The notes under the pieces are model-generated. The model saw only the letters and a program-made list of their open reading frames with translations, was not told the origin of the DNA and made no database searches. Both the position numbers and the translations under genes were made by a program. From Asterias amurensis (Eukaryota > Echinodermata > Asteroidea > Forcipulatida > Asteriidae), in NCBI RefSeq assembly GCF_032118995.1, contig NC_092669.1:10650335-10714334 (forward strand): a stretch of 64,000 nt of DNA, written 5' to 3'. Positions within the stretch are counted from its first letter, which is position 1. Each line of letters begins with the position of its first letter. This document shows, one piece after another, positions 23,701 through 31,745 of the stretch.

Positions 23701-25508
23701 TGAATTGAATTGAAATGAATTGATTTGAATAAGTGCTTTGCTTTGAATAGAATTGAATTGAAATTTGAAACGAATGTCTGATATTTGAGAGATTATTACT
23801 CCATATCTAATTTCATATAGTTCTTATATTTTGTTATGTTTTACCCTTTCTTCCATGAACCCTGATATTCCTGAGCAAATTTCAAGTAAATCTTGTTCAT
23901 TCTTTGTACTTATGTCTTGTTAAATTGTTACCTTCATAGAATATGAGTATATGACCTTTCGGTCAAATAGGCTTACATGTATGTCAAACTAAATTTGAAT
24001 TCATTGCCTTTGCATACATCTTTAATGTTTACAAAACGTCTCGGTTGTTGAAAAGATGGCTGGTTGGGTCAAAGATTACTGTATAATGAGAGTTAATTTT
24101 GATTTAACGAAGAAACAATTTAAAAAACATTAATTTATTTGTAGAGTCAATAACTAGGGTGGGCCAAAACCCCCATTTTTTATATTTTTTATTTCAGTTG
24201 CTCTTTCTAATAATCAATTCTGTTCTGATAATTGACGACCTTCTATTCCGAAAAACGGTGATGATTAAAACGCTAGGGTAAGGGTTCGAGTAAGGGTTGG
24301 TGTTAGGGTTAGGCTTATAGTTAGGCTTAGGCTTAGGGTTAGACTTAGGGTAAATGTTAGTTTTAGGCTTACGGTTGGACTTAAAGCCATTATATGTATA
24401 TATATGTATACCCTTTCGGTAAGGGAAAAAAAAAAAAGTTAACAGATTTACAAATGATTTACAGAGTTTACAGAAGGTAATGGTGAAAGACTTCTCTTGA
24501 AATATTGTTCTATGAAATGCTTTAATTTTTGAGAAAACATTAAAAAATATAAATTCTCGTTAGCGAAAATTACGGATTTATTTTAAAGACATGTCATGAC
24601 ACGGCAAAACGCGCGGAAACAAGAGTGGGTTTTCCCGTTATTTTCTCCCGACTCCGATGACCGATTGAACCTAAATTCATATATTAGTTGTGATACACGA
24701 AGTGTGGGACTTGGACAATACTGTTTACCGAAAGTGTATAATGGCTTTAAGGTAAGTGCTAGGGTTAGGCTTATTGTTAGGCTTATGGTTAGACTTATGG
24801 TTAGACCTAGGGTTAGGCTTCGGGTAAGAAAAATACACCAGGGGTGTCAGACAGAAATAGGGGTTTAGAAATAAAGGATTTTTGAAACAAAGATGTTTTT
24901 ACCGTCATTTCAACTGTTCTATTTAATAAAAAACTTGTGGTTTCCGATTGATTTTATCTGAATTGGTCCTATGGAAACCGTAGTTTCAATATTCATTTTC
25001 TAATCATCATTTCAACTCGGGTATAATTTCCATACCATTTTGTAGTACATGAACAATGTAAGGAAAAACTAATTATCATAACTTAAAAATCAGTATGGTC
25101 GCAGCCAGGAAGCCTAGGCTTCTACAGGGTCTGGCAGCTTCAAAAAGAATACATACATGTATACATATGAAGTTACAATCATAAGTTATCTAAATGAATA
25201 AACAAGCAATATGTATTATATGTTTTTTTTATTGAATAATTAAATTTAATTATTACCTGACGATTCAATTAAGACAATTTAAAAGAAAAACTGTGTGATA
25301 ATTTGTTTAACTTATTTTTCCTCCACCTCCCAAAGGTTGGGAGTACAGCAGCGGGTTTGTCAATGAAGATATGCTCAGAGACCACATGCCTCCACCCAGC
25401 TCCGACACCCTGGTCCTGATGTGTGGTCCGCCACCAATGATCAACTACGCCTGCTTACCCAACCTGGAGAAACTGGGCTACACCCCAGAGATGAGGTTTT
25501 CTTATTAA
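14706..25508 (+). CDS. CYB5R: NADH-cytochrome b5 reductase (CYB5R3-like), complete, 9 exons
   Basis: Exons: 14706-14723, 15901-16053, 16414-16486, 16708-16814, 18471-18600, 20051-20134, 20860-20945, 22130-22229 and 25336-25508. The total is 924 nt, 307 residues, close to human CYB5R3 (301). The enzyme passes electrons from NADH through FAD to cytochrome b5, for fatty-acid desaturation, sterol synthesis and haem-protein reduction. Exon 1 is tiny (MDVISA). Residues about 7-26 form an N-terminal membrane anchor, so the ER or outer mitochondrial membrane form is expected. FAD-binding motifs are RPYTP (98-102) and GKMSQYL (131-137). NADH-binding motifs are GGTGITPM (186-193) and CGPPPM (280-285). 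The C-terminus is short and aromatic. The start rests on the only upstream in-frame ATG with a GTAAGT donor of matching phase. Introns carry a hAT MITE inside a SINE, a TTAA MITE, a LINE end and a 1.3 kb pentamer satellite. Family assignment is very secure; which paralogue it is cannot be told here. Confidence 0.96.
14765..15145 (-). mobile_element. Tandem duplicate of a tRNA-Leu-type SINE (S2) fragment
   Basis: Copy 1 at about 14765-14968 and copy 2 from about 14969, both with TAGTTCTTGCACTTCACAAT, CCCCTGGTCACTGGGCCAAT and a tRNA-like head on the minus strand. Copy 2 is cut by the family A MITE at 15145-15488 and resumes at 15493. Copy 1 is uninterrupted. Confidence 0.85.
15145..15488. mobile_element. 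MITE family A inside a SINE copy
   Basis: Ends AGGCAGTGGACACTATTGGT and ATAGTGTCCACTGCCT, with TTAA at 15141-15144 and 15489-15492. The neighbouring SINE copy shows the empty site (GCTTTTAACCACTC). Confidence 0.92.
16265..16370 (+). repeat. Dispersed repeat G, fragment
   Basis: TATGAGGAAATTGTAAATTT and CAAGGGCACCAAAGCATTGA place it in the family of 4555-4705. Confidence 0.55.
16845..17530 (-). mobile_element. SINE S2, near full length, interrupted
   Basis: On the minus strand: a tRNA-Leu-like head, the body motif GTGTCTCTTAGCAAGACACT and a tail with AAGCGCTATATAAAAATG. It is split by the hAT-type MITE at 17094-17451. A similar copy lies at 50555-50920. Confidence 0.75.
17094..17451. mobile_element. 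hAT-type MITE, 358 bp
   Basis: Ends are TAAGCTTGGGCGATATCGAT and, inverted, TCAGCTTGGGCGATATCACG. Flanking TCGCGACC (17086-17093) and TCACGACC (17452-17459) form an 8-bp target-site duplication with one mismatch, typical of hAT. The inside is rich in ATCGATAT. Confidence 0.85.
17777..18115. mobile_element. MITE family B, full length, TTAA target
   Basis: Ends AGCCATTGGACCCTTTCGGT and its inverse, flanked by TTAA (17773-17776, 18116-18119). The core AACAAACCTGTGAAAATTTA, on the minus strand, is shared with family A. Confidence 0.88.
18260..18420 (+). repeat. Dispersed repeat G, diverged
   Basis: GAAGGGGCACAG, TATGAGGAAAATGTAAT and GGCACCACGGCATTTG are diverged repeat G motifs, just upstream of reductase exon 5. 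Confidence 0.5.
18646..18730 (+). mobile_element. MITE family A fragment
   Basis: AAAGGCACTGGACACCTTTG and GTCAAAGACTAGTATTC match the family A left end only. Confidence 0.5.
18935..19250. mobile_element. GGGCCCAATTTCAT family, diverged
   Basis: CAGCTCTATGAAATTGGACC on one side and GCTTAAGCAGCTCCATGAAA on the other, with an inner GCAGGATACCAGT. The element may be two fragments. Confidence 0.45.
19831..20009. mobile_element. Palindromic MITE, 179 bp
   Basis: AGGCCGAATCACACTGCAGC GATA... at the left and ...TATCGCTACAGTGGGACCGGGCCT at the right are inverted. Inner arms include AACAATAATGA / GTTATTGTTATTG. It ends 41 bp before reductase exon 6. Confidence 0.75.
20245..20590 (+). mobile_element. 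SINE S2, sense on plus
   Basis: GGTGGGCTTAACGGTTAAGA and GGATTTGAGTCTCAACC mark the head; CACTTGTGTCTTGCCGACGT starts the body. The end is diverged. Confidence 0.65.
21064..21537. mobile_element. Inverted-repeat element, about 470 bp
   Basis: AGGGCTATATATATTGACTA GAGCGCTAA at the left is inverted at 21503-21537. The outer inverted similarity continues into GTTTTGAAGCC / GGCTTCAAAAC. Non-coding, in intron 7 of the reductase. Confidence 0.75.
21790..22035 (+). mobile_element. LINE 3' end fragment (CR1/L2-like)
   Basis: One plus frame reads [20 protein letters not shown] and on to [10 protein letters not shown] then stop, the typical C-terminal end of CR1/L2-group reverse transcriptase ORFs (W-N-x-LP ... 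F-x3-LKT-x-LF). An A/T-rich 3' tail follows. Strongly 5'-truncated. Confidence 0.65.
22440..23770. repeat. Pentamer satellite (TTGAA / TTGAC / TTGTA), about 1.3 kb
   Basis: Nearly unbroken 5-bp periodicity with TTGAA, TTGAC and TTGTA variants, and longer sub-repeats such as ATTGACTTGTATTGAATTG. It fills much of intron 8 of the reductase. Open frames rich in Gln, Ser, Asn and Phe on the minus strand are by-products. Confidence 0.92.
24240..24835 (+). repeat. Telomere-like TTAGGG/TTAGGC tract, split by a MITE
   Basis: Degenerate TTAGGG, TTAGGC and TTATGG hexamers at 24280-24375 and 24752-24830, separated by the MITE at 24385-24746. Confidence 0.7.
24385..24746. mobile_element. MITE family B in the telomere-like tract
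   Basis: Starts AGCCATTATATG, ends ATAATGGCT; TTAA at 24381-24384 and 24747-24750. The inner core matches 17777-18115. Confidence 0.85.
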
Positions 25509-26265
25509 GAGTCAAGCTCGCAATCTTAAGCCTGGCCCAAGAGAGTCGGATTTTAAATCATGTCTGAAACACTTAAAGATCTACATGGTACATGGTATGT
25601 TTCGAGACACTTTGTTGTATCTAACCGATTTAGACACTTAAAGCTCTACATGGTACCAGGTATGTTTCGAGACACTAGTGTTTGACCGATTTTTAGTTTT
25701 CAAAAGCCTATGAAATTAAACATTTTGCACGTTTTGTGATAATTACTTGATTTTTTTTTGACCAGCATAATATTGTCGCAAGCAACAGTCGCGTGCCGGT
25801 GGCTTTTTTTTCTTGTACAGAGCTTCATCTCCAGACCAACAAGATATTCTATCAAAGTTTCAATTTTTTTAAATTTTTACGTAATGTCATCTATGATTAG
25901 TTAGGGGCTGAAGCTTTCATTTTGTGGTAGGCCTGTGTGGCTGGCCAATCCAGTTGACACGGCGGAGTTCTAACATAGATGTAAAATATAAGGAAGTTTT
26001 GGTTGCTACTAATATTTCTTTCAGAGGATTCTTTGTTTTTACACCGTTTTGAGAGACGCTTTCAGTTTTTTGTTTTAAATGATTAATAGTAAACCAGTTA
26101 CCGCACTGAATTAGTCAAATTTTGGTGAACAAAAAAAAAGGATTTGAACCCAAATCTCTGGGTGCTCTTCCATCTCGGCAACCTTGCCCCATGATTGCAG
26201 ACGTTATCTTTTTTTCAAGGGGAGGGGCAGTCAGAAGTCCTACAACCCTCTGTCAGAGAGTCGTG
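25509..26265. other. 3' flank of the reductase gene
   Basis: Probably 3' UTR. A short direct repeat (GACACTTAAAG.TCTACATGGTA) lies at 25565-25660. A possible distant poly(A) signal, AATAAATAAAAGG, is at about 27620. No further gene seen. Confidence 0.35.
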
Positions 26266-26269
26266 AAAC

Positions 26270-26605
26270 TCGCCTGGGTTGCCTTTGCGCCCCTTGGTCA
26301 TTGCCCTGGTGCCCTTGAAATGCTCCAGTAGAATTTTACAACACAGGGTGTCCTTTACCAAGAAGAAACTGCCTCTGTGCCCTTGCCCTTTCAGTATTGA
26401 AGCGTACAGGTATTGTAACCCAGTCGTTTTTGAAAGGGCAAGGGCACCAAGGCAGTTTCTTCTTGGTAAAGGGCACCCTATGAGGGTGTTGTAAATTTCT
26501 ACTGGAGCATTTCAAGGGCACCAGGGCAATGACAAAGGGGCGCGTAGGCAATCGTCTTCGTTGCCTCCGTGAAGTATCGGGCCTGCAATGGACATGGGAC
26601 ACTGC
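26270..26605. repeat. Repeat G, inverted pair
   Basis: One copy runs left and one right, meeting near 26400-26430 (TTACCAAGAAGAAACTGCC and GGCAGTTTCTTCTTGGTAAA). Confidence 0.8.
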
Positions 26606-27177
26606 CCATTAACAATCGCCATGCAGTCCAAACACACGCGCCGTTCATGCAACAGCCACAGTGCGAGTATACATGTACATTCATGCAAGGGTCGTAGGTA
26701 GCGCGTGGCATGGGTAATAATTGCGATGATTCACAGTCGTTGGAATCGAGGCTGTGTGTAACGTCCCCGCAACTACACTGGGAACGGTACACGGGGCGGC
26801 GATAAACGACCGTACAATTACCGACTTGATTTCAAGACGGGGAGTGTACTTAAATTTGTTCTTTAACTATCAAGTAAAAAAATGAGGACGCATTAGTCTT
26901 ATAATTACGAAACACAAGTTTCAAACAAGTTTCAAATCAAGTTGCATCATGAATTTAATTCTATAAAACGCTTTAACGATTAGAAGCTTCCATGTATAAT
27001 TTTAAAAGTCATACTCGACTTAATAAATTCATTATGGGAAAGCCCCATTAAAGCAAAACAGATTAAAACATCCTTTGAATCTGACAACTCACACCTGTCA
27101 TCTTCGTGTGTTTCCTTTTTCAAACACCGGACTTCATTGGATCTTGCACAAACCAGTAGGGCTGCTGACTGACCTAG

Positions 27178-27332
27178 GGTCAATTTCACAAAGAGTTAGC
27201 GCTAGTTTCAACTTAGAACTAGTCATAAAAGGAGATATTAACAACTTAAGGCTAGTCCTAAGTTAGGACGAGTAACTTGTATTACCTCGAGATGAGACTA
27301 GTCTTAACTCTTTGTGAACTCGACCCCAGGTC
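27178..27332. mobile_element. MITE with GGGTCRATTTCACAAAGAG ends
   Basis: GGGTCAATTTCACAAAGAGT at the left and ACTCTTTGTGAACTCGACCC at the right. Inner arms share AACTTAGGACTAG-type words with 31485-31640 and 62795-63105. Confidence 0.75.
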
Positions 27333-27955
27333 AGATTAACTGCTCATCCATTACTTTAAGTTTAATAAGTCAAGCAATTCAATGTACACACACCAACTGG
27401 TGAAAAGGATGTATATTTTTTTCGTGACAACACTTGGGAAAATCTTTACTGGGGCTTTCCCGTGTTTTGCATGTTTTTTTATTTCTAATATCAAATTTAG
27501 AAATGATAGAAGAATTAAGAGTTTATTTGTTATTGGCTTTCAAAGCATCTGGACTTAGCATGAATTAATGTAAATTTGCATGGTGATGGATACACTGCTA
27601 CTATATTCCTTGAACAAGAATAAATAAAAGGAAATATTTCTAGGCTTTACATAACATTGTTTGTTCGTCGTTTTGTTTCTCAGTCACTGAGTTTGATTGC
27701 CGAGTGGTCTATTACCTTTGGCTTGGCTTAAATTAATCTAAATGATAACAAATTATATTAAATTACATTAATGACAAATTGTGTGACTCCACAAAATGGC
27801 GAACCCTGTGTTCACAATGTCAACGGAAAGAACACAAAATATTAATATGGTGGCTTCCTGTATAGTGCGCATAATCCGTCACTCTGTGACACTCGAGGCG
27901 CTTTAACATTGAGTATTTTTTTCCTGCAAGGTATATGTGGGACTACGTTTGAATT
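27333..27955. other. No gene seen
   Basis: AT-rich, unique-looking sequence; contains AATAAATAAAAGG at about 27620. Confidence 0.4.
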
Positions 27956-28165
27956 TATAGAGCTACTCCTTTCATAAAACCATGTAATATTATGCTGCCA
28001 ATCCAGTCAGGAACACCGGGACGAAACCCTTTTCTTTTCGATAGGTACACTGAGTTCTTTAACGTGCGTTACACAGCACACGGGACCGACGGCTTTAAGC
28101 CCATCCGAAGGAAGAAGCATGTAAAGTGTCTTGCTAAAGGACAGTGTTACGAACCAGAGGTACAT
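27956..28165 (-). mobile_element. SINE S2 body fragment
   Basis: CATGTAATATTATGCTGCCA, AACGTGCGTTACACAGCACA and AAAGTGTCTTGCTAAAGGAC match the S2 body seen at 52160-52390. Confidence 0.65.
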
Positions 28166-28452
28166 TCACTTGTACAGTTTAGAGGTATCTTTTGTGTTGA
28201 TCATTGTATTTTTATACATTAAAAACACCTTTCCAATCATTCACAAAAAACTCTTTGAAGCGCCTAATCTGTCGGGAATGGTCCATTCGTGTTTGAGTTG
28301 CCTTTTATGTATGTATAGTACTACAATTCCTTGTTTGTTATTATTGAATATGATAGAGTAACATTATTGTAAAGTACTTGACTTACTCAACTCCGACCAC
28401 TATTTGTGTCGCAGGCTATATTAAGAGAATCAATGTGTGGTGAAGATGTTTC

Positions 28453-28575
28453 CAACTAGTGGTTTAAACCCGCCGATGCCTGGTTCTTGATAATGTTACC
28501 GAGACGAAGTCGAGGTAAATTATCAAGAACTAGGCAACGGCGGGTTTAGGCTACACCACTAGTGGAAAACCGATT
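28453..28575. mobile_element. Palindromic MITE
   Basis: CCAACTAGTGGTTTAAACCC G... pairs with ...GGGTTTAGGCTACACCACTAGTGG. Inner arms CTAGTTCTTGATAAT-like. Confidence 0.65.
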
Positions 28576-28765
28576 CAACACACTTTGATTCGAGTCCCAT
28601 TCATAAAAACCTTTTCGGTCTAAAATCATCAATACTTTTTGGTCAAAAAGTAAAATAAATGCAAAAATTATATTGGTTCAATGACTTCTTTCAACGCAAC
28701 ACCCCTCCAGCTATGAAATGGTAAGGCCCTCGGGTAAACAACTCCTCGGGCCCTCGGGTAAACAA

Positions 28766-29838
28766 CTCCTTATAAGGAGATTGCTGTGCGCGTCGCGCGT
28801 ATCGCTAGATGTGGCACAATATTGTCCCGGCCGGTTGCTCTCGACCATAGGAATGAAGAAACTGTGTTATAAGCACAGGTGCAAGCTCGCGTGTCACGCC
28901 CTTGTTTCAACTCTTTTTACTGGTGTTATATCATCCGTTCAAACACCCCACGTGATGCCCTCTCGACCAATGGATAAACCGTCTTAGGTATTTATGAATA
29001 TAAAATCGTTGGTATTTCCAGTAGGGTAAAAGTACTGCTGAGTATATTGGGAAGCCGAATGCAATGTGATTGGCTTCTTACTTTACAAAAGCGAGCTATT
29101 AGAATAATTTCTAACGCTGGTTTTCTTGATTATACTGCTCCATTATTTTGAAATCTTAGATTGTTAAAAGTTAATGAGCTTATTTAGTAATAGTATTTGA
29201 AATCAGGTATAATAATATGAGCATAATATTATGAGCAACGCATTACCATGTAATTGTTTTAACCTAATGTTTTACTCTAACTACTAGCATATATTCTTTC
29301 ATACAAAACTCGATTCTCTTCAAATTAAAAACTTGTTGTTTCTCGCAACCGAACCTCATCAATGTATAAAAACAGCCTTGTCCAGCGCGGTGTTTACATA
29401 CTGGAATAATTTGGATGGTTCTGTTAAATCTGCAATCACACTAACTGTGTTTAAGAAAAAAACCTATAGATTACTACTCAATTAAAAAATTACTACTCGA
29501 TGCATATTCATTATAACTAGTATAGTTCATGACTTTAATAGTACGAGTCAATTCAATGCTGGCTCACTTCTAGGTATGTTATTAGTAACCTACATGTGTT
29601 CGTCTGTCCTTGTTGTCCATTGTCTTTGTCTTTGTTACTTATATTCAGTGTTAGTCTGTCATTAGGTTAGGGTACACAAAAGCCAAGGCTTCACCCAGTC
29701 CTAAGTGTTTGCCCTTCATTGTTTAAAATGTAGGCTATTATTTATGACTCACAATTAGTATCATACCACACAAATTGTGTATTCATGTGAGGGTAATACC
29801 GCAATAAATGTTTTATTGAATTGAACTGAATTGAATAG
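28766..29838 (+). mobile_element. LINE 3' fragment (CR1/L2-like), duplicated segment copy 1
   Basis: A plus frame near 29017-29150 reads CDWLLTLQKRAIRIISNAGF then TAPLF, and later words match LVQRG and FKKKTYRLL, the end of a CR1/L2-group reverse transcriptase. The 3' end is an ATTGAATTG-type short tandem tail at about 29810-29838. The frame is broken. About 28766-29577 is repeated at 30143-30927. Confidence 0.7.
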
Positions 29839-29856
29839 TACTCGACCACTGTAGGC

Positions 29857-30135
29857 CTACATGGACCTTGAACTACATACATGTACAACACAAGGCATAT
29901 TAATCTTTAAATAGTAGCCTGTATATTCGATTACCAAGTCCAACATCCAAGATATTGTTACTTGGATCTTGGAGAACCATAATATGATCTCGTAGCAGTT
30001 CTTGGCTAGTGGAATACATCGCACCGTCTTCCAGTTGATATAGAGAATAATATACCATGTGATTTGAACTTTGTGTGACCTTGTGCATCCTTCAGAAAGT
30101 CTGGCAGGCAAGATACTGCACTGGTCCTATGGGAA
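29857..30135 (-). pseudogene. Possible coding relic of unknown origin
   Basis: Between two copies of a duplicated LINE end lies a unique segment that is open in overlapping minus-strand frames with protein-like composition (for example LPDFLKDAQGHTKFKSHG in one frame and MYSTSQELLRDHIMVLQD in another). No single frame spans it. It may be a decayed exon or mobile-element fragment. I do not recognise the protein. Confidence 0.25.
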
Positions 30136-30142
30136 AGATTAA

Positions 30143-31078
30143 GGAGATTGCTGTGCGCGTCGCGCGTATCGCGTGATGTGGCACAATATTGTCCCGGCCG
30201 TTGCTCTCGACCATAGGAATGAAGAAACTGTGTTATAAGCACAGGTGCAAGCTCGCGTGTCACGCCCTTGTTTCAACTCTTTTTACTGGTGTTATATCAT
30301 CCGTTCAAACACCCCCACGTGATGCCCTCTCGACCAATGGATAAACCGTCTTAGGTATTTATGAATATAAAATCGTTGGTATTTCCAATCGAGTAAAAGT
30401 ACTGCTGAGTATATAGGGAAGCCGAATGCAATGTAATTGGCTTCTTACTTTACAAAAGCGAGCTATTAGAATAATTTCTAACGCTGGTTTTCTTGATTAT
30501 ACTGCTCCATTATTTTGAAATCTTAGATTGTTAAAAGTTAATGAGCTTATTTAGTAATAGTATTTGAAATCAGGTATAATATGAGCATAATATTATGAAC
30601 AACGCATTACCGTGTAATTGTTTTAACCTAATGTTTTACTCTAACTACTAGCATATATTCTTTCATACAAAACTCGATTCTCTTCAAATTAAAATCTTGT
30701 TGTTTCTCGCAACCGAACCTCATCAATGTATAAAAACAGCCTTGTCCAGCGCGGTGTTTACATACTGGAATAATTTGGATGGTTCTGTTAAATCTGCAAT
30801 CACACTAACTGTGTTTAAGAAAAAAAACTATAGATTACTACTCAATTAAAAAATTACTACTCGATGCATATTCATTATAACTAGTATAGTTCATGACTTT
30901 AATAGTACGAGTCAATTCAATGCTGGTAATAGTATTTGAAATCAGGTATAATAATATGAGTATAATATTATGAGCAACGCATTACCATGTAATTGTTTTA
31001 ACCTAATGTTTTACTCTAGCTACTAGCATATATTCTTTCATACAAAACTCGATTCTCTTCAAATTAAAATCTTGTTGT
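30143..31078 (+). repeat. Duplicated LINE-bearing segment, copy 2 and partial copy 3
   Basis: 30143-30927 matches 28766-29577 at very high identity, from AAGGAGATTGCTGTGCGCGT to GAGTCAATTCAATGCTGG. 30928-31078 repeats its 30554-30712 part once more. Confidence 0.85.
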
Positions 31079-31119
31079 GATTAAGGTACATGTGGTCTTT
31101 AAAACCAAATATGTATCCT

Positions 31120-31480
31120 GCCTTTAAAGACACTGGACACTTTTGGTAATTGTTAAACACCATTATCCTCACTTGGTGTATCCCATCAACATATTATGCA
31201 TAAAACAACAAACCTGTGCAAATTTGAGCTCTTGGCAAAAGAATAATGAAAGAATAAACACCATTTTTGCATTACTTCGTGTGCTTTCAGATGCATAATA
31301 AGCTTCTCAGCATCGTATTTTATTATTTGAGTGAGAAATTACCTCTTTCTCAAAGACTATGTTACTTCAGTGGGAGCCGTTTATCACAATGTTTTCTACT
31401 ATCAACAGCTCTCCATTGCTCGTTACCACTAATGTTTTTATGCTAACATTTATTTTGAGTAGGCACGTAGTGTCCAGCAG
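31120..31480. mobile_element. MITE family A relative, diverged
   Basis: TTTAAAGACACTGGACACTT at the left and AGTAGGCACGTAGTGTCCAG at the right; the inner AACAAACCTGTGCAAATTTG core is kept. Confidence 0.6.
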
Positions 31481-31484
31481 CCGG

Positions 31485-31640
31485 TTTCACGAAACGCTAG
31501 GATTGATCCTCTCGAGTTAGGACGAGTAACTCGTCCCAACTATAGGATTTATCTTAAGGTCTGCATGCTACAGTGCAGGGTTGGGACCTATAAGTCCTAT
31601 ACGTAAAAGTTAGGAAGAGTTTGGTGAAATCGACGGCAGT
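31485..31640. mobile_element. MITE related to 27178-27332
   Basis: CCGGTTTCACGAAACGCTAG, inner GTTAGGACGAGTAACTCGTC and a GTGAAATCG end. Confidence 0.5.
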
Positions 31641-31745
31641 GCCTAAGGGAATTAGTGTTTATACAAGAGACTATCGGCGGTAGTTTGCTGCCATTAGGTC
31701 AAAGGCCATGTGCATGTAGACCGACGCCATTATTGTGACTTGAAG

